Source: Pyrus communis
Lineage: Eukaryota; Streptophyta; Magnoliopsida; Rosales; Rosaceae
Length of the DNA: 64,000 nt
Assembly (NCBI RefSeq): GCF_963583255.1
Contig: NC_084804.1
Coordinates: forward strand, 16,062,723 to 16,126,722
Direction of reading: 5' to 3'
A program made the position numbers and the translations under genes. The notes under the pieces are model-generated. The model had not been told where the DNA came from. It was given only the letters and a program-made list of their open reading frames with translations, and made no database searches. Shown here in pieces: positions 1 through 8,652 of this stretch (its first letter is position 1; every line of letters begins with the position of its first letter).

Positions 1-1
1 A

Positions 2-1231
2 CTTGATGTGAAATCTGCATTCTTGAATAGGGTTCTAAATGAAGAAGTATATGTAGACCAGCCACTTGGTTTTGTAATTGAAGGCAATGAGGATAGGGTT
101 TAAAAGCTGAAGAAGGCCTTGTATAGGTTGAAACAGGCACCAAGGGACTGGTACAAAGAGATTGACTCTTATTTTTTCTATTCTGGTTTTCATAGAAGTC
201 CAAGTGAGGCAACCCTCTACATCAAAGCATTTGAGGCAGGAATTCTCATTGTTTCTTTGTATATTGATGACATTATATACACAGGGAGTTCTAGTGCATT
301 AATGGATGAGTTTAAGGCAAAAATGATGGGAAAGTATGAAATGTCAGACTTGGGACTATTGCACCATTTCTTGGGGCTTGAAGTCATTCAAACGGAAGGC
401 TGTATCTTTTTGCATCAAAAGAAATATGCAAGGACTTTATTGGAGAAGTTAAGATTGAATGATTGCAAACCTGTTGCAACTGCACTTGCAGCAAATGAAA
501 AACTTAGTAAGATTGATGGGAGTGAAATGGCTGATGAAAGTCTTTATAAACAGATGGTTGGTAGCTTCCCGTACTTAACAGCTACAAGACTTGACATTAT
601 GTTAGCTGCAAGTTTGCTAGCTCGATTCATGCACAATCTAACTAGAAAACACATGGGAACTACAAAGAAGGTGCTGAGATATATCCAAGGATCACTGGAC
701 TATGGAATTGCATATGAGAAAGGCAAAGATGTTGTGCTTATTGGCTATTGTGATAGTGACTGGGCAGGGAGTGAAGATGACATGAAAAGCACTTCTGGAT
801 ATGCTTTTAGTTTTGGTTCTGGAGCATTTTCTTGGGCTTCAATCAAATAAAGCAATGTAGCACTGTCAATTGCAGAGGCTGAGTATGTTAGTGCTGCAAA
901 AGCAACTGCTTAAGTCATCTGGTTAAGGTTTGTTCTCTAAGATTTTGGAGAGGAACAAGTGGAGCCTACTCAAATCCTATGTGACAACACCTCTACCATT
1001 GCAATCTCAAAGAATCCAGTGGCACATTACAAGACAAAGCATATAAACAGAAGGTTTCATTTCATCAAAGATGCACTGTAGAATGGTGAAGTTGATCTGA
1101 TCTATCGCAGAACTGAGGAACAAGTTGCTGACATATTTAAAAAAGCCTTGGCAAGGGATCGATTTGAGTATTTAAGGAAAGCTTTGGGAGTGATTTCAGC
1201 TAAAAACTTAGAAGGGAGTGTTAGTATTTAA
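2..1231 (+). pseudogene. copia reverse transcriptase / RNase H, degenerate
   Basis: One reading frame (codons starting at position 2) carries the C-terminal part of a Ty1/copia polyprotein. The RT palm motif YIDD lies at 260-271, after the family signature LYRLKQAPRDW. The RNase H part contains the DSDWAGS motif near 755 and the typical SIAEAEY segment near 870. The frame ends at a TAA at 1229-1231, a few codons into the LTR, as is usual for copia elements. It is not functional: in-frame stops occur at 101-103, 848-850 and 911-913, with more before 1085. In an active element this part would make cDNA from the genomic RNA and remove the RNA strand. Family assignment is certain; lineage was not resolved. 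Confidence 0.93.
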
Positions 1232-1596
1232 GTGTTTTAGCTGAAATAAGTTTATTCATTTTACTTGTTTTAATCAGAGCCCTTGGATTACATTCCAAAT
1301 GGATGCTCTAGATTAAGTTAGAGTAAGTGATGTTGAGTGACACATGTAACTATCTCACACGATAGATGAAATGAATGGCTGTGATCATTCTTTTTGTTGT
1401 AAGAGAGAGAGAGTGAGATTATTCCTTCAGATAGGAACTGTCATATCCCGATTGCTTTGTAGAGAGAATCAAGGAAGGGAAAGAAATCAGTTTTACACTC
1501 ATCACTGTGAATGCTCTCTGCTACTTTCAATTTTCCTTTCTTCCAGAAATTCACACAAACTCCATTGAATCACAGCATAAAACCTATAATCTAACA
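1219..1596 (+). repeat. 3' LTR of copia-1
   Basis: A 378-bp segment begins TGTTAG and ends CTAACA, a perfect 6-bp terminal inverted repeat. A purine-rich tract (gaaggga) precedes it at 1211-1217. The left border falls at the end of pol and the right border at the break in DUF241 homology. Confidence 0.88.
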
Positions 1597-2312
1597 ATAT
1601 GCAGGACTCCAAATTTTGCAGATGCTCTTGCGCATTCTCAATAATTTCATCAGACTTATGACCAACAAATGAGTTCAATGGCATACACTTTTGCAAATTC
1701 ATTTGCATCTTTTTCTTCTTCTTTGCATGCCGCTACGCCTTTCATAGTGCGTCAAGTTGGATACAATCATACAAGAGACCATCCACTTGGCTTTGATTGT
1801 GTCTTTGGACCCGAGATATAAGTGAACATGGATTTAAACATGGTCTGAGTAACTGCTTCTGTGTCTTTCAACATGCTAACCGTACGTAGCCTCAGCCTCA
1901 TTCTGCTTATTCAAGGGAGAAACACCCTTCAAATATCCTAAGATTTTCCAAATGACCTTTTTCATTACCTTCCTCGTTGTCAAGAATTTCTTAACCTCAC
2001 TTGCAAGCTCATTTTTGGCAATGCTACATTTATCCAAAAACCTAAGAATCCACCCATTGATACAATACTCTTCATTTTGCCAATGTGCTAGCGCTTATCG
2101 AGTGAGTGGAAACAAAAGCAGTTCATCTACACAATCATATATACAAATCCATTAACGCGAGTAAATTTTTGTGTCAAAATTGAGGATGAAGAGCTGGGTT
2201 CGGAAGACCTCAATCTGCACAGCTGCTCATCAAATTGGAGATAAGAGGGTGTTTTGATGAGGGAAAGTTCTTGGAGCACGCATGGCATGCAATTGGGTTT
2301 TGTCGCGGCCAT
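1597..2312 (-). pseudogene. DUF241 (BYPASS1-related) pseudogene psi1
   Basis: Read on the minus strand from an ATG at 2312, the sequence shows the family's early segment FDEQLCRLRSSEPSSSSS. The frame is then lost, and pieces matching the family's middle (SEVKKFLTTRKVMKKV, then MLKDTEAVTQTMFKS and ISGPKTQSKPSGWSLV) and C-terminal helix (ENAQEHLQNLESC) follow in order but in different frames with stops. The C-terminal 30 or so codons are missing because copia-1 is inserted right after the ESC motif. It is the only array member on the minus strand, so this copy was inverted relative to the rest. DUF241 proteins are plant-specific and of unknown biochemical role. Confidence 0.85.
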
Positions 2313-2479
2313 TTTTTTCTATCGGAGAAGGGAGAAGTTTTGCAGCTGAATGTACAAGTCTAGGGATTTACCATCCTTCCCCAGCATCTTCTTAATATAT
2401 ACAAGATGATGATGACTTACTATTTGAATATCATGGGGATAGTAGGAGAAAAGAAGAATCTCTTGCTTACAATTTGCAT

Positions 2480-2545
2480 GCCAACTCAACACCATCCGTG
2501 CCATGTTTCCCTGCCACCAACTCTCCAACTCACTACCCATTTCCT
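2480..2545 (-). promoter_or_regulatory. Degenerate copy of the DUF241 upstream element (psi1)
   Basis: On the minus strand, gagttggagagttggtggcagg followed by gaaacatggcacggatggtg resembles the block upstream of gene 1 (gagttggagcttgtgttggt, then ggggaacattgcatgaacacc). It lies about 190 bp 5' of the psi1 start codon. This is similarity by eye only; function is unknown. Confidence 0.35.
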
Positions 2546-2689
2546 TTTATTTGTTCTGCCACAAGAAATGGCACTGCACGAGTGTTATTGACTATGTGCG
2601 ACACAAGAATTGGCCTTCACCATAGTCTCTCACCTTCTGCCTTCTTTGTATAAAAATGAAGTTTGGATGACAGACCAGAAAACTGTCCT

Positions 2690-2985
2690 ACAACTCATTA
2701 GTTTCCAAGATTCGAATATTTTCTCAATGTTCAGAAGATGATTAAACACAAATACTTAAAGATAATAGAGAGTTCGAGACTCACATGGTAATTCCAGCAG
2801 AAGTAGGGTTTAGGCTTCACGCGTACAGATTTGAATCTTCACATGGTTCTTTTTCTATGCGAGGAATAGCCCCACATAATAAACCTAGCTATTTGCTTAT
2901 AGACTGGACTATTTTCTTGCATAATAGAAATATATACAGTGAGGGATTATGCAGATCTTGCCTCCTCTGAACACTCACAATTTAA
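2690..2985. repeat. Array intergenic block, copy 1
   Basis: This AT-rich segment matches 5690-5965 and 12225-12500. Shared landmarks are a run of bases around acagatttgaatctccacatgg, a 'gtggggaacagcccca' type segment, tggactattttcttgca, and gcagatcttgcctcctc followed by acactcacaa. No coding potential was seen. It is interpreted as ancestral array spacer duplicated along with the DUF241 genes. Confidence 0.6.
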
Positions 2986-3404
2986 TGGACCAATGAAAAC
3001 AATGATAATTGAAAGAGAAATGCACTTCCTCAAGAAAAACAAAGGGAATATATATAACTCGGTAGATAGATATTGAAACATTGAGTGATTATATTGTTTA
3101 GTTAGAAAAGTTAGTATGCGCTTGGAGAGAGATACAAGAAGATGTCGATCTATTCTGCTAATCTAGATTAGTAAACTAGTGTGTTTTAATGGGCCCCACA
3201 AGATTTAAGGGTTTTTATCACAAATGGTCATTGAAATTGACTCACACCATCAATATGGTCCCTGAAATTGAAAATCAATCAATGTAGTCCTTGAAAATAA
3301 GTGTCGCAAATCAATATGATCCTTCCGCCACAATTTTGTAAAAAAAATTTGTTATGTGCTGATGTGGGTTTAATAATTAATTAAAAAAGTTGTCTGAATA
3401 ACTT

Positions 3405-3830
3405 TTTGCACAATGATAGGGCCTACTCCAAAGAGAGCTCCCTTCCATAAATTCTCAAAGGCACAAGGTAGCCTAAAAGGGGGTGTGAAAATAGTTTTCA
3501 ACCAACAATGGACGCACCTCAGTTATAACCTCATTATCTCAAGGCAGATCTCGTTGTTCTTTGCATCACCAAACCACCAGGGAAGCGTCGAACAAGCTCT
3601 CCAAGATTGAGGATGTTGATCGCCTAAATGTTAACGGTGATGTCCCAAAAGTCGTTGCCAATGGGACAAGCCGTCACCAAAGGTGATCTCAATCCAGGTT
3701 CAATTCAGTGAAGGGTGTCGAAGTGTGTAAAGATGGGTGTATTGAGATTTTTTTTAGATAATAAAGAGTGAAGGAGGTATAGAAATGTGAACCAGGATCG
3801 GAGGTGATTGCAGGACTGGGTTTTTGGGTT
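3405..3830. other. Unique interior of the outer foldback element (possible captured host DNA)
   Basis: This roughly 425-bp stretch is less AT-rich than the arms and has no inverted-repeat partner. A 65-codon open frame runs from 3413 to 3610 and a second short open stretch follows around 3610-3720. I recognise no protein. Capture of host sequence (Pack-MULE style) is possible but not shown. Confidence 0.35.
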
Positions 3831-3976
3831 GACAATTTTTACATTAACTATTAAATTATTAAGCCTATTTGTAATTTTTTTTAATTTAATTAGACTTGTG
3901 TGACCTATTTATGTGTCACATCAACACGTAATAGAATTTTTGACATAATTGTGACGGAATTACTAAATTGATTTGA

Positions 3977-5154
3977 AGGTTTTTATCACCAATGGTCCCT
4001 GAGATTGACCAAACTAATCATTTTGGTCCCTCACTTTCAAAATCAATCAATGTCGTCCCTGACATTCACCACCGCATATCAATTTGGTTATTCCGTTTAG
4101 ATTCCGTCAACTATTCATTTAGTTTGCATGTGGGACTCACAAATCCAATAAAATGGTGACACGTGGATTACACAAAAGAAGAGTTTTTATCACCAATGGT
4201 CCCTGACATTGATCAAACTCGTCATTTTGGTCCCTGAGTTTCAAAAATCAAAAAATTTGGTCCCTAACTTTCACCACTACACATCAATTTAGTCATTCCG
4301 TTAAAATTTCGTCAATATTTTTTGTTAGTGTGATAATATGATCCCACTTGTCCAATCATATAACGCCACATGAATTAACTATAAAAAAATATTTTTTTTA
4401 AGATTTAAAACTAAAAGTACTATAAGAAATTGAAAACAAAAACTAAAAGAAAGAAAGAAAGAAAGAATTAAAAAAATAATAAAAAATAAAAAAATACATC
4501 AGCGCCTTCATCTAGGTATGCTAAAAAAGAAAAGGGAGGCACACACCACTAAAGCTCTTATCCTCCGTGAACTCACTACTCATTCTCTCTAGTTGGTTGT
4601 AGTCCTATCAAATTTTGATTCGATTTTATCAAATTTAGATTGAATCTTATTTTCCAATTGGGATTATGGGATGCGAGAGAAATGTTAGCGTGGAATACTC
4701 GCCAGTTGGTTCACTCTAAAAAAAAAAAATTAGTTTCTTATAGTTAATCCACTTGGCAACATATGATTGGACTAGTGGGACCACATCAGCACACTAACAA
4801 AAAATATTGACGAAACTTTAATGGAAAGACTTTATTGATGTGCGATAGTGAAAGTCAAGGACTAAATTTATCGATTTTTGAAACTTGGGGACCAGAATGA
4901 GGAGTTTGATCAATGTCAGGAACCATTTGTGATAAAAAAAAAAAAAAGCCTTCTTTTGTATAATCCACGTGTCACCATTTTATTGGATTTGTGGATCCCA
5001 CATACAAACTAACAAAATAATTGACGGAATCTAAACGGAATGACCAAATTGATGTGTGGTAGTGAATGTTAGGGATGACATTGATTGATTTTGAAAGTGA
5101 GGGACCAAAATGATGAGTTTGGTCAATCTCAGGGACCATTTGTGATAAAAACTC
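3977..5154. mobile_element. Second nested foldback element, 9-bp TSD
   Basis: The element is flanked by perfect 9-bp direct repeats TTGATTTGA (3968-3976 and 5155-5163), the TSD length of Mutator-like transposons. Its arms (3977-4180 and about 4950-5154) are inverted copies of each other and include the shared cacgtggatta segment with its complement. The target was the right arm of the outer element. Removing the insert restores that arm. Confidence 0.85.
4181..4949. mobile_element. Innermost nested foldback element
   Basis: Arms starting gagtttttatcaccaatgg (4181) and ending ccatttgtgataaaa (about 4936, then an A-tract) are inverted repeats of about 200 bp belonging to the same family as the two outer elements. 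It lies at the exact centre of the second element's palindrome, so a direct TSD cannot be distinguished there. The 4440-4720 centre is an A-rich tract with (GAAA)n followed by unrecognised sequence. Confidence 0.7.
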
Positions 5155-5689
5155 TTGATTTGAGACACTTACTTGAGGGACTAAATTGATCAAATTTCGA
5201 TTTCAAGGACCATTTTGATGTCGTGGGTCAATTTTAGAGACCATTTTGATGTCATGGGTCAATTTCAAGGACCATTTGTGAGAAAAAGGACTTATGTGGC
5301 CTATTTATATGCCACAGCAACACTTAACAAATTTCTTAACAGAATTATGACGGAATGACTACATTGATCTGCGACACCTATTTTCAAGGACTAAATTGAT
5401 TGATTTTCAATTTCATGGATCATTTTGATGGTGAGAGTCAATTTCAGAGACAATTTGTGATAAAAACCCTAAAAATATATACTCCTTCGACTCAAACATA
5501 TCACTGCCTAGTCCGTCAGTTTATTTCTCCACTTCAGTAACTTCTTCATGGAATGATCCCTTTCGAAGGTTAAAAAACTTGAGGTTGAATAAACTGAACC
5601 GTTTGTTTTTCTTCTCAAAGATAGCTTTTCAACAGGTTTAAAAACTCATAATGGATTCGGTATTTCGTGCAACTTAATTGAAATTGTAG

Positions 5690-5965
5690 TCGCCAAGATT
5701 CCAATTGTCTGAACATTTATAAGGTGATAAACACGGATGATTAATGATAATCGAGATATACATGGTAGATCCAGCGATAGCAAGAATAAAATTTCAACAT
5801 GTACAGATTTGAATCTCCACATGGTTGAAATTCTTTGTGGGGAACCAGTCTATAATGAGCCTATTTTCTTATTAGCTTGGATTATTTTCTTGCAAAGACA
5901 AGAGAAAAGGCATTTGCAGATCTTGCCTCCTCAAAACAATCACAATATCATTTATTAATCGGATA
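5690..5965. repeat. Array intergenic block, copy 2
   Basis: Second copy of the spacer block described at 2690-2985, in the same orientation. It includes ccaagattccaattgtctg, acagatttgaatctccacat, a gtggggaacc segment and ttgcagatcttgcctcctc. It ends about 570 bp upstream of psi2. No gene was seen. Confidence 0.6.
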
Positions 5966-6370
5966 AAATCATTATGAAATGGAAGTGCAGCAATATAATA
6001 TAGAAAATAAAAATGCATTGCATGAAGGAAACAAAGAAAAATGAACATGCATGTATATGATATAAATGCCCAGTTGGTAGGAATTGAAATGTGAGATATT
6101 CAGAAATAGATAATATGACCCCATGATTTTAATTCATTAATTAATTAAAAATATGGCGTTACGCCGTTGAATTATATATTTTCTGTGCAGAGTTGAATTC
6201 GTCCCTATAGAGCAGGCAGGTAGAGCTGGAAAGCTGGATAGAAGATTTATTGTCTAACTTTTATGTACATAGAATTGATATAATACCACTCGTGAGCTAC
6301 ATATTTTATGATTTTATAGTATCAAATACACGTACGCTACCCGATTCATTTCAAATCAGAAGTTAATAAT
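5966..6370. other. AT-rich intergenic DNA
   Basis: No open frame, RNA gene or recognisable repeat was found here. It is array spacer between block copy 2 and the psi2 upstream element. Confidence 0.5.
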
Positions 6371-6389
6371 GTAGATGGGCGATGGGTTT

Positions 6390-6475
6390 TTGCGATCAGC
6401 CGGTGGGAACATTGCATAAACATCGGTGATACAGTTTTTGGATCCATATCAAAATCATGTTGCCACTAACACCTA
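6390..6475 (+). promoter_or_regulatory. DUF241 upstream element, psi2 copy
   Basis: The segment gggaacattgcataaacatcg, then ggatccatatcaaaatcatg about 20 bp later, matches the shared upstream element of the other paralogs. It ends about 60 bp before the psi2 start codon. Confidence 0.5.
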
Positions 6476-6535
6476 TAGTACGTTGGACATTCAACTGTAA
6501 CTAAGAACATCGTCTCCTCTCTTCCGACAGAAAAA

Positions 6536-6790
6536 ATGGCTGCCTCACATATCCATGCTTACAGCTTACCTTCAATGTCACACAAGTTTGTGACAGAATT
6601 TGAGAAGCAACTGTGCAGATTAAATTAAGGCTTCAGAAACGACCTCTTCATCATCATCCATAAGCCACAATCTAGGCTTCAAGATTTACACGATTGTGAT
6701 GAAAATTTTCTTCTTTTGCCGCTCGCTCAGCAGGCCTTGGCCTAGGAGTGTGGAGACAAATGGACTAATGAAATACTAGGTGGATCTTTG
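6536..6790 (+). pseudogene. DUF241 pseudogene psi2, 5' part
   Basis: From ATG 6536 the frame reads MAASHIHAYSLPSMSHKF, then EFEKQLCRLN, and hits a stop where the family has its Ser-rich linker. The next family segments (QDLHDCDENFLLLPLAQQALA and DKWTNEILGGSL) follow in a shifted frame, the last after another stop. At 6790 the homology breaks in the middle of the GGSL-RLLD motif, where a chromovirus begins with TGATAC. The 3' part resumes at 11326. Confidence 0.88.
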
Positions 6791-7468
6791 TGATACAACC
6801 CTTACTCTGCTTCTTGAGCATCTCCAGCGGAGTCCCTAAATAGGGACAATCACCGTATAAATGGGTATAAAAAAATATAAGAACAAATGAATCTCCAATG
6901 AATCGAAAATAGAGTCCCTAAAATATAGGGACTCACCTGATACATAATGTATATGTGCACCTTCAGTGGAAAACAGGGCTCACAATTTTGATTGAAGATT
7001 TTAAGCTTTTAATACTTTTAATTAATTAAAAAAGATTAACATAAACAAAAAAAATGTGCACGTAATCAAATTATCACATAAAATCATAAAAACTTCAAAT
7101 TTATGGATTTTACTATAAGGACTCAACCATTGGAGGCAATATTTCCTGAAGGACACAAAGATTCCCTTTAAGTCCTTAAATGAGTACTCAAAAGTGGTGG
7201 TGGGAGTTCCTAAATAAGAACTCTCATTGGAGATGCTCTTACTCAATCTAATAGTAAACTGGGTATTTCATTACAATATCAACTTATACAACATCTTTCC
7301 TTTTACAGCTTATCCTTATATATTAACTATATAGCCTATCTTGCAAGCTACTTACTAACAACCTTCTCTAACAAACTTATCCACTTAATAACTATATTTC
7401 ATCCTAGTCAGCCCATCCACATCACTGATTCAACATGCTGAGTCAGCAATTACATGGAAATCCTATCA
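6791..7468 (-). repeat. 3' LTR of the chromovirus, interrupted by a MITE
   Basis: The sequence matches 11068-11320 end to end apart from the 423-bp insertion at 6816-7238. With the insert removed the length is 253 bp, equal to the other LTR. Several substitutions separate the two copies. Confidence 0.9.
6816..7238. mobile_element. MITE with GAGCATCTCC termini
   Basis: A 423-bp segment begins GAGCATCTCCAGCGGAGTCC and ends CATTGGAGATGCTC, giving a terminal inverted repeat of more than 15 bp with further complementarity inward (ccctaaatagggac against cctaaataagaact). The intact LTR copy shows the empty site gcttcttactcaat, so only 2-3 bp (tt or ctt) are duplicated. No coding sequence. Confidence 0.85.
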
Positions 7469-8214
7469 ATACCCTCCTCAAAACAAGGCTTGTATTACAA
7501 GACTTAATACAAAACAAAACAGTCTAAACAAAATGAATACAACTAATAGCAACACATTAACAGAATTCCAAAATGTCAATAACACATCACAGCTGAGCCA
7601 CTATTGGAAGTTGGCCTCTTAGTCTTGAATAATTCTCTCACAGCTGAACATGATTCTGCCACTGCACTAAGACTTCAGTAGTTGTTGTAGCGCCCTTCTT
7701 CACCATTTTCTTGTCTAATTTGCCACTGGAACATCTTGAAGAATGCCATCATCAGTAAGAACTAGTAACTGAATAGTAGGTTGAATAACAGGTCCCAAAT
7801 GTTTCTTAAGGCATGAAACATGAAAGACTAGTAATTTGGAATTCTCAGGGAGTTTGAGCTTGTATGCCACTATGCCAATCTTTGCCAAAACTTCAAAAGG
7901 ACCAAAAAATCGAGGCTGAAGCTTGTGAAATGGGTGAAAAGCCAATGACATCTGCTGATAGGGTACTAATCTCAAATACACTAAATCACCAACTTGAAAT
8001 ACCCTCTCAGTCTTGTGTTTATTTGCTTGTACTATCATCCTCTTTTGAGCAGCTTCCAAATTTGCTTTTAACAGGGATAGGATCCTGTTTCTCTCCAATA
8101 AACTTCTATCAACCATTTCAAGTTTAGTAGTACATGCTTCATAGATAGATATTTCAGGTGGTGGTTAACCATAAGGACATAGTTTGGTTGTAAAATAGTG
8201 AGCAGTGTTATAAC

Positions 8215-8498
8215 TGTGACATCCCACATCGCCCAGGGGAGTGATCCTTAAATGTATATTCCCATCCCTACCTAGCACGAGGCCTTTTGGGAGCTCACTG
8301 GCTTCGGGTTCCGTAGGAACTCCGAAGTTAAGCGAGAAGGGGGCTAGAGCAATCCCATGATGGGTGACCCACTGGGAAGTTGCTCGTGAGTTCCCAAAAA
8401 CAAAACCGTGAGGGAATGGTAAGCCCAAAGCGGACAATATCGTGCTATGGTGGTGGAACGGGCCCGGGAAGTGATCCGCCCCAGCCCGGGATGTGACA
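8215..8498 (+). mobile_element. Cassandra-type solo LTR with 5S rRNA-like domain
   Basis: A 284-bp LTR begins TGTGACATCCCACATCG and ends GGGATGTGACA, flanked by a perfect 5-bp TSD ATAAC (8210-8214, 8499-8503). Cassandra elements are terminal-repeat retrotransposons in miniature (TRIMs) whose LTRs carry a 5S RNA-like region with a Pol III promoter. This copy has that region (see 8285-8399). No internal domain or second LTR is present, so it is a solo LTR formed by LTR-LTR recombination. It lies antisense to the chromovirus integrase. Confidence 0.93.
8285..8399 (+). ncRNA. 5S rRNA-like domain within the Cassandra LTR (not a ribosomal gene)
   Basis: The segments ggaactccgaagttaagcg, gatgggtgacc and tgggaagttgctcgtg match, in order and spacing, the A box, intermediate element and C box of plant 5S genes. 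The 5' half of the 5S fold is much more diverged, and no T-run terminator follows directly. It is a transposon promoter domain, not a functional 5S gene. Confidence 0.8.
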
Positions 8499-8652
8499 AT
8501 AACTCTACTCGGCTCAGGGTAACCAATTTGTCCATTTCTTGGGTTGTAAACTGCAAAAAAAAAAAAAAAAAAAAACCTCAGATAAGTCTCTAAACATTTG
8601 TTTACCACTTCTGTCTATCCATCTGTCTGTGGATGATGGCCTTAATTGTAAT

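Larger units (their letters stand above)
1..1596 (+). mobile_element. Ty1/copia LTR retrotransposon, 3' part (copia-1)
   Basis: The window opens inside the pol gene of a copia element and runs through its 3' LTR to position 1596. The 5' half lies outside the window. The insertion target is the minus-strand DUF241 pseudogene psi1, whose homology resumes immediately after the LTR. The five bases after the LTR (1597-1601, atatg) should recur before the unseen 5' LTR. Confidence 0.93.
3209..5469. mobile_element. Nested foldback / Mutator-type non-autonomous elements (outer unit)
   Basis: Left end GGGTTTTTATCACAAATGG (3209) and right end CCATTTGTGATAAAAACCC (to 5469; one arm has small changes) form a terminal inverted repeat extending about 130 bp inward. 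The phrase 'tggtccctgaaattga' and its complement recur throughout. A second element sits in its right arm (3977-5154) and a third inside that (4181-4949). No 9-bp TSD is visible around the outer unit. The interior 3405-3830 is not part of the inverted repeat. No transposase was seen. Confidence 0.8.

Noticed and set aside
8285..8399. A true 5S rRNA gene
   Set aside because: Only the 3' two thirds match; it lies within a TSD-flanked Cassandra LTR.
8165..8608. 147-codon minus-strand ORF
   Set aside because: It runs across the Cassandra LTR and joins unrelated sequences; only its ends are integrase.
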